Positions 1 to 6,011 of a stretch of DNA of 64,000 bases are shown piece after piece; positions within the stretch are counted from its first letter, which is position 1; every line of letters begins with the position of its first letter. The stretch lies in assembly GCA_964610745.1 (NCBI GenBank), contig CAZSYL010000014.1, positions 1 through 64,000 of the forward strand. The letters are read 5' to 3'. Made by a program: the position numbers and the translations under genes. This stretch comes from SHLQ01 sp964610745. Its GTDB lineage: Bacteria; Actinomycetota; Acidimicrobiia; Acidimicrobiales; SHLQ01. The notes beneath the pieces were generated by a model, which worked only from the letters and a program-made list of their open reading frames with translations, searched no databases and had not been told where the DNA came from.

Positions 1-71
1 TGGATGTAGCTCAATTGGCAGAGCACCTGGCTTCCACCCAGAAGGCGAGGGTTCGATCCCCTCCATCCGCA
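1..71 (+). tRNA. tRNA-Gly (anticodon TCC), 5' base lies outside the window
   Basis: The acceptor 3' strand CATCCGC (64-70) pairs with TGGATG at the window edge if one more G precedes position 1. The D arm GCTC...GAGC, a 7-nt anticodon loop CTTCCAC (anticodon TCC, Gly) and the T arm GAGGG-TTCGATC-CCCTC are all present. The discriminator is A71 and no CCA is encoded. It is the first visible member of an array of four tRNA genes that probably continues to the left. Confidence 0.93.
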
Positions 72-80
72 CGACTAGCG

Positions 81-99
81 CTCGACACTTCCGGTCGAG
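81..99. repeat. Small hairpin repeat, copy 1 (tRNA array spacer)
   Basis: CTCGAC (81-86) pairs with GTCGAG (94-99) around the loop ACTTCCG. The hairpin plus its downstream flank, ending in CATGTTCGCTA near 125, is repeated imperfectly at 463-509. It lies just 3' of tRNA-Gly and could be a processing signal, a terminator-like element or a recombination remnant. Confidence 0.6.
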
Positions 100-147
100 A
101 TCCGCGGTTGTCGACATGTTCGCTACGCGAGCTCCTTCATGCTTCTT

Positions 148-222
148 CGAAACGTAGCTCAGCCTGGGGAGAGCGCCGCTCTGATACGGCGGAGGTCGTT
201 GGTTCAAATCCATCCGTTTCGA
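148..222 (+). tRNA. tRNA-Ile (anticodon GAT)
   Basis: The acceptor CGAAACG (148-154) pairs with CGTTTCG (215-221), with discriminator A222. The D arm GCTC...GAGC is followed by an anticodon arm with loop CTGATAC, giving GAT (Ile). The T arm GTTGG-TTCAAAT-CCATC has one T-T mismatch. No CCA is encoded. The gene is 75 nt. Confidence 0.92.
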
Positions 223-227
223 CTTAT

Positions 228-301
228 GCCCGGCTAGCTCAGTTGGCTAGAGCAGCTGTCTTACACACAGAAGGTCACTGGTTCGAGTCCAGTGCTGGGT
301 A
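228..301 (+). tRNA. tRNA-Val (anticodon TAC)
   Basis: The acceptor GCCCGGC (228-234) pairs with GCTGGGT (294-300) with one wobble. The D arm is GCTC...GAGC, the anticodon loop is CTTACAC (TAC, Val), and the T arm is ACTGG-TTCGAGT-CCAGT. The discriminator is A301. It starts only 5 nt after tRNA-Ile, so the two are very probably co-transcribed. Confidence 0.93.
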
Positions 302-371
302 CTTGTATTGACGAACTCCTGGCGGAGTACGTCGATGCGCAGATCTCCGCCGGTCGTGCGGAGAACAAATT

Positions 372-454
372 GGAAGGGCTAGCCGAACGGCGACGGCAAC
401 TGGTTGCTAACCAGTCGAGCGAGAGCCTTGCGGGTTCGACTCCCGCTCCTTCCG
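372..454 (+). tRNA. tRNA-Ser (anticodon GCT), class II
   Basis: The acceptor GGAAGGG (372-378) pairs with TCCTTCC (447-453). The anticodon arm has loop TTGCTAA, giving GCT (Ser, AGC codon). A long variable arm (CGAGCGAGAGCCTTG region) precedes the T arm GCGGG-TTCGACT-CCCGC. The 83-nt length and long variable arm are normal for tRNA-Ser. Confidence 0.93.
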
Positions 455-463
455 CAATTACTG

Positions 464-483
464 CTCGACCCTTCCCGGTCGAG
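464..483. repeat. Small hairpin repeat, copy 2 (tRNA array spacer)
   Basis: CTCGACC (464-470) pairs with GGTCGAG (477-483) around CTTCCC. As at copy 1, it follows a tRNA gene and is followed by ATC, a variable stretch and CATGTTCGCTA (to about 509), so the duplicated unit is about 46 bp. Confidence 0.6.
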
Positions 484-542
484 ATCCCCGAACACGTACA
501 TGTTCGCTAGACCGCTTCGCGCAAACCAACCAACCAACCAAT

Positions 543-561
543 CTCGACCGGAAGAGTCGAG
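543..561. repeat. Small hairpin repeat, copy 3 (inverted), before the HNH gene
   Basis: CTCGAC (543-548) pairs with GTCGAG (556-561) around CGGAAGA. The loop is nearly the reverse complement of the copy 1 loop, so this copy is inverted relative to the other two. A short CCAA tetramer repeat (about 527-542) precedes it. It sits directly upstream of the ribosome binding site of the HNH gene. Confidence 0.5.
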
Positions 562-579
562 CGAAGAAAGGAGGCAGCG

Positions 580-1080
580 ATGTCCGTACTGCTACTGAAT
601 GCCTCCTACGAACCGTTGGCAACGGTCTCGTGGAAGCGAGCGATGTCACTGGTCTTGACCGGGCGAGCCGAGCTTGTCGAACAAGACGGTGACCGGGTCG
701 TCCGATCCGCAGGTGGTCAAGAATTCCCGCTGCCTAACGTTGTCCGACTGATGCGGATGATCTCGTTCGCCGGGATGCGCTCGAACGACGCTCCCCGCTT
801 CTCGAAGAAGGCCTTGAGCGCTCGCGACAACCGCGAGTGCCAGGTCGCAGACTGCGACGAATCCGGTTCAACCATCGACCACGTCATTCCTCGTTCGCGA
901 GGCGGCGAGACGTCATGGGAGAACTGTGTCCTGATGTGCCTTGAGCACAACGGGGCGAAGGGCGATCGATCGCTTGCCGAGCTCGGCTGGACCCTCAAGC
1001 AGGATCCGGCTGCGCCAAAGGCCTCGATCGTCACGTTGACCGCACGTCCTGAATGGGACGCGTGGGTCCTGCCTGCATAA
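580..1080 (+). CDS. HNH endonuclease family protein
   Basis: This 166-residue protein has an N-terminal segment starting MSVLLLNASYEPLATVSWKR, typical of the short actinobacterial and actinophage HNH proteins. A C-terminal HNH nuclease core follows: CxxxxC (about residues 88-93), IDHVIPRSRGG with the catalytic DH pair (about 103-113), NC and CLEHN, which supply the remaining zinc cysteines and the final N/H. A strong ribosome binding site (AAAGGAGG) lies 6-8 nt before the ATG. It is probably a metal-dependent DNA nickase or nuclease. Many chromosomal homologues have no assigned role. Its position between a tRNA array and tRNA-like RNAs resembles phage or tRNA-array islands, where HNH genes are common. 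The family call is secure; the role is not. Confidence 0.9.
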   Translation: MSVLLLNASYEPLATVSWKRAMSLVLTGRAELVEQDGDRVVRSAGGQEFPLPNVVRLMRMISFAGMRSNDAPRFSKKALSARDNRECQVADCDESGSTIDHVIPRSRGGETSWENCVLMCLEHNGAKGDRSLAELGWTLKQDPAAPKASIVTLTARPEWDAWVLPA

Positions 1081-1120
1081 CAACGGCGGCGGTTACGCCG
1101 GCGGGGCCATTTTCGTTGTG

Positions 1121-1272
1121 TCTTGAGGGGGCAGGTGCGGGCTAGATGCGAGAAGTGGGGTTACTTCTGGCAACGGTTAACACCGTCGGTTCAAATCCGA
1201 CTTCGGTGGGCTGCGGTCCACCGTTGAGACCTCGCTCGCCGGGTTCTCTAGCTCGCTCCTGTCCCCTCAAGA
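1121..1272 (+). ncRNA. Candidate Y RNA-like RNA 1, long terminal stem with a tRNA-like module
   Basis: The ends form one long helix. Positions 1121-1135 pair perfectly (one G-U) with 1258-1272. After a T-T mismatch, 1137-1146 pair with 1247-1256. Inside are a hairpin AGAAGT (1151-1156)/ACTTCT (1163-1168) with loop GGGGTT, and a small anticodon-arm-like hairpin CGGT/ACCG (1174-1185). Next come a perfect T arm GTCGG-TTCAAAT-CCGAC (1185-1201), an acceptor-like stem CGGTGG/CCACCG closed by an 8-nt loop (1204-1223), and a weak D-arm-like stem GAGA/TCTC. The order T arm, closed acceptor, D arm is that of the tRNA-like domain of bacterial Y RNAs (YrlA type). The Ro gene lies 550 bp downstream, which supports this reading. 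No promoter was identified. Confidence 0.72.
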
Positions 1273-1292
1273 CCCTCTTGGAATGAACAACA

Positions 1293-1462
1293 AACGATCG
1301 GATCAATCGTCGGGCCTGTTGTGATGGATGGGATTCCTTCGTCTGATTAACGAACAGGTCGCAGGTTCGACTCCTGCCCGTCCGACTCATCGGACGGTAG
1401 CTCAGTGGTAGAGCAGTTATTGGCTCGTCCAAACGGTTCTCAGGCCCGACCATCCGATCGTT
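1293..1462 (+). ncRNA. Candidate Y RNA-like RNA 2 containing a circularly permuted tRNA
   Basis: The terminal helix has two parts: 1293-1303 pairs with 1452-1462 (11 bp), and 1310-1318 pairs with 1441-1449 (9 bp). They are separated by an asymmetric internal loop (6 nt against 2 nt). Inside, in order, are an anticodon-like arm TTCGT-CTGATTA-ACGAA (1338-1354), a variable loop CAGGTC, a T arm GCAGG-TTCGACT-CCTGC (1361-1377) and an acceptor 3' strand CCGTCCG plus A (1378-1385). A 5-nt loop, an acceptor 5' strand CGGACGG (1391-1397), TA, and a D arm GCTC-AGTGGTA-GAGC (1400-1414) complete it. Rejoining 1391-1415 to 1338-1385 gives a complete 73-nt tRNA with all arms paired. This is a circular permutation opened between positions 26 and 27. 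It is best read as a Y RNA; a true permuted tRNA gene is the alternative. Confidence 0.8.
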
Positions 1463-1567
1463 ATGGCGAGGCCTGATGCGAAGAATGGGAGTTCTTCATC
1501 GATCAGAAGTAGCTCGTAGAGCGTCTGAATACAGAGCCCGTTCGAATCGGTCCACAGGCCCCGCCAT
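1463..1567 (+). ncRNA. Candidate Y RNA-like RNA 3, tRNA-like arms in normal order
   Basis: The terminal helix pairs ATGGCG (1463-1468) with CGCCAT (1562-1567) and GGCCTG (1470-1475) with CAGGCC (1555-1560), separated by an A-C mismatch. A hairpin GAAGAA/TTCTTC with loop TGGGAG (1480-1497) follows. Next are TA plus a minimal D arm GCTC-GTA-GAGC (1512-1522), a short stem TCTG-AATA-CAGA in the anticodon-arm position (1524-1535), and a T arm GCCCG-TTCGAAT-CGGTC (1536-1552) with one mismatch. Here D arm precedes T arm, so the module is not permuted, and the terminal stem takes the acceptor role. The GATG plus TGGG-loop hairpin is shared with RNAs 1 and 2, which argues for common ancestry. The RNA abuts RNA 2 with no spacer, so a joint precursor is possible. 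Confidence 0.62.
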
Positions 1568-1776
1568 GATCACACCAATCGCTTCCGCGATTGCGATCAC
1601 ACCAATCGCTTCCGCGATTGCANNNNNNNNNNNNNNNNNNNNNNNNNNNNNNNNNNNNNNNNNNNNNNNNNNNNNNNNNNNNNNNNNNNNNNNNNNNNNN
1701 NNNNNNNNNNNNNNNNNNNNNNGATCACACCAATCGCTTCCGCGATTGCGATCACACCAATCGCTTCCGCGATTGC
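1568..1776. repeat. 27-bp tandem hairpin repeat, interrupted by an assembly gap
   Basis: Two perfect 27-bp units (1568-1594, 1595-1621) precede the gap and two (1723-1749, 1750-1776) follow it, so the true copy number is unknown. Each unit contains AATCGC-TTCC-GCGATT, a 6-bp hairpin with a 4-nt loop. The array lies between the third tRNA-like RNA and the Ro ribosome binding site. The unit is nine codons long, so the reading frame stays open and joins the Ro frame. However, a good ribosome binding site and start lie after the array, which makes it a non-coding leader or a structured RNA more likely. Confidence 0.85.
1623..1722. other. Assembly gap (100 N)
   Basis: There are exactly 100 unresolved bases inside the 27-bp tandem repeat. 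The gap length is probably a placeholder, so spacing across it should not be trusted. Confidence 0.97.
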
Positions 1777-1820
1777 AAAACACCGCGCAGATTGCGCACG
1801 CCCTGAGAGGAGGGCACATC

Positions 1821-3371
1821 ATGAGCAAGTTCAGCAACAAGTACATCCGAATCCGACCGGTCGCTCCGGTGAAGGCAGGTCCAGGCCGCGCCCTCACACA
1901 CGAGGCAGCTCGGGGCTACGCACCCGACCTCGAGTCGGAGCTATTCCTGATGGCCGCTACCTTCATGGCGACCGAGCCGACATTTTACGAAACTGCCGAA
2001 GCGCGAGAAGCGCGTTTTGCAGACCTCGTACATCGGGTGACCGCATCGAACCCAGACTTCGTTGCGCGTCTAGCTCCGTACCTACGTAAGGAACTGAAGA
2101 TCCGATCGGCCTCGATCATGCTGGCAGCCGAGTACGTTGCTGCCGGCGGCGATGGTGGCCGCGCCGTGGTCAACAGTGTCCTTCAACGTGGCGACGAGCC
2201 AGCTGAAATGGTCGGTTACTGGCACAGCCGTTACGGACGCGCCATGAAGATGGCGATCAAGCGCGGCGTCGCCGACGCAGCGACCCGTCTGTACAACGAG
2301 CGATCGGCACTCCGGTACGACGGCCTTGGCCGCGGTATCCGAATGGCTGACGTCATCGAGCTCACCCACCCGAAGCCTCGCGATGCAGCGCAGAGCGAAC
2401 TCTTCAAGTGGCTGCTCGATAAGCGTCACCACAACGATGCTGTTGCCAACCCGAACGTGCTTCCAGTTCTTGCCGCATCCGCGGCCCAAGCAGACATCCC
2501 AGCCGACGAGCGACGAGCAATGCTCCGAGCTACCGGCACCGACACTCTGGCTAAGGCCGGAACGTCGTGGGAGCGATTGGCTGGTTGGCTGCCCGGTGGC
2601 ATGGACGCAGAAGCGTGGGACGCGGTCATCCCGAGCATGGGTGTCATGGCTCTGATCCGGAACCTTCGAAACTTCGATGAGCAAGGCATTAGTCGTCGTT
2701 CGGTGAGCACGGTTCTGGCCAAGATCACCGATGCTGACGAAGTGGCGAAGGCACGCCTGTTCCCGTACCAGGTATGGGCGGCGTACAAGTTCGCCCCATC
2801 GGACAACTGGAAGGCCGCGCTCGGCACCACCCTCGAACTGACAACACAGAACGTTCCCTCGTTGGATCGCACCCTGGTTGTCATCGACACATCCGGATCG
2901 ATGCAGGCACCCGTGTCGGCAAAGTCCAGGATGCGTCGAGTTGAGGTTGCTGCCGTCATGGCTGCGGTGACCGCCGCACGATCGACCCGGACCGACACTG
3001 TGATCTTCGGTCAATTCAACAAGGCCGTACGTTTCCGAAAGGGAATGTCGACCCTTGGACGAGTTGATCACGTATCCACGCTGATTGGTTCGGTTGGTCA
3101 CGCAACCTACGGACACACCGCAATCCGAGACCACTTCAACCCCACTCGACACGATCGAGTGGTCATGTTCACCGACGACCAGATGGCAGATGCCGGTGCG
3201 GTCGATATCAGCCACGTTCCCGTGATCTACACCGTAGATCTCGCCGGATACCGACCTCGGTCGACTCCGGTTGGACAACGTGGCCGGTACGCACTCGCCG
3301 GCTTCAGCGACGCGACGTTCAGCCTCATGCAAACGCTCGAGGCAGGCCGAAACGCCGACTGGCCGTTCTAG
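1821..3371 (+). CDS. rsr: Ro60-type TROVE domain RNA-binding protein
   Basis: This 516-residue protein has an N-terminal TROVE domain of alpha-helical HEAT-like repeats (about residues 20-335). A C-terminal von Willebrand A domain carries the MIDAS motif DTSGSM at about 356-361 and a late acidic FTDDQ at about 450. Ro/Rsr proteins form a ring that binds misfolded RNA ends in the cavity and Y RNA on the outside. In bacteria they act in rRNA processing and RNA quality control, in part by tethering PNPase. Length and architecture match the family. The start at 1821 follows GAGAGGAGGG at good spacing; the longer open frame through the tandem repeat has no ribosome binding site. The three tRNA-like RNAs upstream and rtcB downstream are the expected partners. 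Confidence 0.93.
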   Translation: MSKFSNKYIRIRPVAPVKAGPGRALTHEAARGYAPDLESELFLMAATFMATEPTFYETAEAREARFADLVHRVTASNPDFVARLAPYLRKELKIRSASIMLAAEYVAAGGDGGRAVVNSVLQRGDEPAEMVGYWHSRYGRAMKMAIKRGVADAATRLYNERSALRYDGLGRGIRMADVIELTHPKPRDAAQSELFKWLLDKRHHNDAVANPNVLPVLAASAAQADIPADERRAMLRATGTDTLAKAGTSWERLAGWLPGGMDAEAWDAVIPSMGVMALIRNLRNFDEQGISRRSVSTVLAKITDADEVAKARLFPYQVWAAYKFAPSDNWKAALGTTLELTTQNVPSLDRTLVVIDTSGSMQAPVSAKSRMRRVEVAAVMAAVTAARSTRTDTVIFGQFNKAVRFRKGMSTLGRVDHVSTLIGSVGHATYGHTAIRDHFNPTRHDRVVMFTDDQMADAGAVDISHVPVIYTVDLAGYRPRSTPVGQRGRYALAGFSDATFSLMQTLEAGRNADWPF

Positions 3372-3455
3372 CCACCCACTACCCCCGCCCGGGGCAAATG
3401 CCCCGGGCTGGGACCACCCCACAACCCAACGAAGAAGAAAGGAAGTGACATCGAT

Positions 3456-4118
3456 ATGACCACACCAACCATTAACGACCTCTGGCCGTTCTTCGGACTG
3501 ACGATCACCGCACCGCCGGTACGCCTCGCGTATCCGACTGATGAGATCATCGCCGAGCTCGTGGAATGCGCCGACGACATTCACTCACCCGGAGCTTCTC
3601 CGTTCATGGGTTCGTGGAGCATCGACAAGCCCGAAGTACGGGCCAGGTCGATCCTGCAGTTCCAGTGGCGGAGCCGCGCGACGGTCTCGCCGGACAAATG
3701 GCAATTGCCGTTCGCCGTCGTGATCGACGACGAAGTTGCTGGTGTACAGGACGCCTTCGCCGAGAACTTCCACCAGACTCGAGTCGCGAAAACCGGCTCG
3801 TGGCTGAATCGTAAGTTCCAAGGCCAGGGCTTCGGAACCGTTGCACGGCGAGCGATCCTGCACTTCCTCTTCGAGGGCCTCGGTGCGGTGATAGCCCAAA
3901 CCGAGGCGTTCGAAAGCAGCGCTGCATCGCGCTGTGTCACCGAGAAGCTTGGCTACCAACCCGACGGCGAGACGCTCGCGATTCGTGGTGACGGGGAGGT
4001 AGATAGGGTGATCCGGTATCGCTATGAGCAAGCCGACTGGGAGGCGAACCTCTGGGCCGATGACATCACGATTGCCGGCCTCGAACCGTGCCTCCCGTTA
4101 CTCGGCCTGGATGGTTAA
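3456..4118 (+). CDS. GNAT family N-acetyltransferase in the Ro/RtcB locus
   Basis: This 220-residue protein is of the RimJ/RimL-like GNAT type. The acetyl-CoA pyrophosphate-binding segment reads GQGFGTVARRAILHF at about residues 125-139. It is followed by the strand and helix with ESSAASRCVTEKLGY that are typical of motif B. The ATG is preceded by AAGAAAGGAAG, a fair ribosome binding site. The gene starts 85 bp after the Ro stop on the same strand, so it is likely co-expressed. Its substrate cannot be told from sequence; protein N-termini, small amines or aminoacyl-tRNA are all acetylated by GNAT enzymes. Its 3' end overlaps the convergent arsenate-reductase-like gene by 4 bp. Confidence 0.85.
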   Translation: MTTPTINDLWPFFGLTITAPPVRLAYPTDEIIAELVECADDIHSPGASPFMGSWSIDKPEVRARSILQFQWRSRATVSPDKWQLPFAVVIDDEVAGVQDAFAENFHQTRVAKTGSWLNRKFQGQGFGTVARRAILHFLFEGLGAVIAQTEAFESSAASRCVTEKLGYQPDGETLAIRGDGEVDRVIRYRYEQADWEANLWADDITIAGLEPCLPLLGLDG

Positions 4119-4534
4119 CCCTCCAAAGGGTCGACTTGGAGCGATTCAAGAAGGTCCGCGACTCGGGTCTTGATCTCGTCTCGCACACCGCGGACGAGGT
4201 CGAGACCCTGTCCAGCCGGATCGGTAAGGGGCCAATCCTCATGACGGGTCCCCGGGTAGTGGGGGCACACATCGCCACAACCCATCGAAATTACGACATC
4301 GCACTGACGGACGATGTCATCAGTCCAGAGCTGCGGTTGATACGTGGAGATGTCGATTCCGACTTCAGCCATTGCCTCGACTGCGGCAGCGTTCGTTTCC
4401 GTCGCAGGATTCGAACCACCCGAAAACACCACAACCGAGTCGCCAGCGAGATGGCGGAGCCAACCCGCTGCCATCTGCGAACGGCCCGCGTTGTGGACAC
4501 ACATGAACAGAACGGTCGGCCGATCATCAGACAT
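4115..4534 (-). CDS. arsC: Arsenate reductase / low-molecular-weight protein tyrosine phosphatase family
   Basis: This 139-residue protein belongs to the LMW-PTP fold arsenate reductases. The N-terminal P-loop reads VLFMCVHNAGRSQMA (about residues 8-22) with the CX5R signature; the catalytic Cys is in CVHNAGRS. Further conserved parts are GIDIS, MGCGDVCP and the acid-bearing DWPLTDPAGQ. It reduces arsenate to arsenite, or acts as a phosphatase. It is convergent with the GNAT gene (4-bp overlap of stops) and divergent from rtcB, so it is the only minus-strand gene in the RNA-repair locus and may be a later insertion. No ars regulator or efflux pump is nearby. The open frame continues 195 codons upstream, but only the part from 4534 matches the family. 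Confidence 0.88.
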   Translation of the reverse strand: MSDDRPTVLFMCVHNAGRSQMAAGWLRHLAGDSVVVFSGGSNPATETNAAAVEAMAEVGIDISTYQPQLWTDDIVRQCDVVISMGCGDVCPHYPGTRHEDWPLTDPAGQGLDLVRGVRDEIKTRVADLLESLQVDPLEG

Positions 4535-4630
4535 ATTCTCAGTCTGCACGATCGGCCTACCGATACACACAACACCGAAACGAACACACGGTAAACAACG
4601 GGGAAACCCCAGCACCATGGAGGTGCGATC

Positions 4631-5887
4631 ATGACAGAAACACCACAAACTCAAGCAACTCGAACTGGCGATGTCCTCTCGTGGGCGACCGATCTCGACG
4701 CACAGACGATGGCCCAGGCGCATCGGACAGCGAACCTGTCCTTCGTGCATAAGCCGCTCGCTCTGATGGCTGACGCGCACCTTGGAATGGGTGCGACGGT
4801 TGGTTCGGTCGTAGCGACCGAAGGCTCGATCATCCCCGCTGCGGTGGGCGTCGACATCGGCTGCGGCATGGTCGCACAGAAGACCGTGTTCACCCGTGAT
4901 CAGGTCGACGAGCACCTGGGCAAGATCCACGCGGGTATCGCAAAGGCGGTGCCTTCGGGCCAGCCCAAGGCCGGCAACCGCAACGCCGGATCCCATGCAA
5001 AGCATGCGAATAGCAAGGTGCTCGACCGGCTCGTCCGGGAAGCACCCGAGGTGAAGTCGGACAAGTTCAACCCAAAGAAGATCGCATCGCAGTTCGGAAC
5101 GCTCGGTGGTGGAAACCACTTCATCGAGCTAACCGTCGACGAGAACGATCACGTTTGGGTCGTGCTGCATTCGGGTTCTCGCGGACCGGGCAACCTGTTC
5201 GCACAAGAGCACATTGGACGCGCCAAGAAGTCGCTGAAGCGTGCGCTCGAACACCCGATTGAAGATCCGGATTTGGCTCACGTGGTGCAGGGAACTCCCG
5301 AGTTCGATTCCTACATTTCGGGCATGCTTTGGGCGCAGGAATACGCGCTCGAAAACCGTAGCGAAATGATGAACAACGTCTTTCGAGTGATCGGAGACCA
5401 GATGGCTGGTACCCGCGCTGGTGACGAGAAGCAGATGTCGGTTGCTGGCCGGAACGGTCAGAATGTCGCGGCCGGCAAGCGGATCCAGTGCCATCACAAC
5501 TATGCGAGCTGCGAGCATCACCACGGTGTCGAAATGTGGGTCACCCGTAAGGGAGCGATCGACGCTTCGGAAGGTAACTGGGGAGTCATCCCGGGCTCGA
5601 TGGCGACAGGTTCGTTCATCGTGTCCGGTCTTGGAAACCCAGATTCGTACCGTTCGGCATCACACGGTGCCGGCCGCAAGTTGTCGCGAACAGCGGCACG
5701 CAAGCAGCTCAGCGAAGAGTCGTTGGCTGAGCGGATGGACGGTATTGCCTGGAACGACGACACCCGAGGACTGCTCGATGAGCACCCTGATGCCTACAAG
5801 GACATTGGCGAAGTGATGGACAACCAGGCCGATCTCGTAAAGGTCGAGCACCGTCTCGAAACCATCCTTAACTACAAGGGCGCATAG
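4631..5887 (+). CDS. rtcB: RNA-splicing ligase RtcB
   Basis: RtcB joins RNA 2',3'-cyclic-phosphate or 3'-phosphate ends to 5'-OH ends, using GTP and Mn2+. The 418-residue protein shows the family hallmarks. These are the metal-binding VGVDIGCGM (Cys at about 78), GTLGGGNHFIEL (about 157-168), VLHSGSRGPGN (about 178-188), a CHHNYASCEHHHG block (about 288-300), and SHGAGRKLSR (about 343-352), whose His is the guanylylated residue. The ATG at 4631 follows ATGGAGGTGCGATC, a good ribosome binding site. It is separated from ro and the GNAT gene by the opposing arsC-like gene. RtcA and a release-factor homologue are absent. The nearby tRNAs and Y-like RNAs suggest repair of cut tRNA or tRNA-like RNA. 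Confidence 0.95.
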   Translation: MTETPQTQATRTGDVLSWATDLDAQTMAQAHRTANLSFVHKPLALMADAHLGMGATVGSVVATEGSIIPAAVGVDIGCGMVAQKTVFTRDQVDEHLGKIHAGIAKAVPSGQPKAGNRNAGSHAKHANSKVLDRLVREAPEVKSDKFNPKKIASQFGTLGGGNHFIELTVDENDHVWVVLHSGSRGPGNLFAQEHIGRAKKSLKRALEHPIEDPDLAHVVQGTPEFDSYISGMLWAQEYALENRSEMMNNVFRVIGDQMAGTRAGDEKQMSVAGRNGQNVAAGKRIQCHHNYASCEHHHGVEMWVTRKGAIDASEGNWGVIPGSMATGSFIVSGLGNPDSYRSASHGAGRKLSRTAARKQLSEESLAERMDGIAWNDDTRGLLDEHPDAYKDIGEVMDNQADLVKVEHRLETILNYKGA

Positions 5888-5905
5888 CGCTCAACGTACG
5901 ACCAG

Positions 5906-5933
5906 GCCCCACCAATTCAGTTGGTGGGGCTTT
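5906..5933 (+). terminator. Rho-independent terminator of rtcB
   Basis: GCCCCACCAA (5906-5915) pairs perfectly with TTGGTGGGGC (5921-5930) around a 5-nt loop and is followed by TTT. It starts 18 bp after the rtcB stop and closes the RNA-repair locus. Confidence 0.85.
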
Positions 5934-6011
5934 GGCGCGAGTTGCCTAGGTGATGACCTTTGTTGTCGAGATCGAAGGGTGATGGGCTGCGATCGGCGCG
6001 AAGATGGATGG

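Noticed and set aside
1568..1776. CRISPR array
   Set aside because: The units are contiguous identical 27-mers without spacers, and no cas genes are near.
1476..1820. N-terminal extension of the Ro protein through the tandem repeat
   Set aside because: The frame is open only because the repeat is 27 bp and the gap is 100 N. The ribosome binding site and family start are at 1821.
2082..3584. 500-codon minus-strand frame opposite the Ro gene
   Set aside because: It lies fully antisense to a clear TROVE gene, with no recognisable domain.
4535..5119. Upstream extension of the arsC-like frame
   Set aside because: It runs antisense into rtcB and matches nothing; the family begins at 4534.
1..5933. 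Prophage
   Set aside because: The tRNAs, HNH, TROVE and RtcB also occur in large actinophages, but no integrase, capsid, terminase or attachment site is visible.
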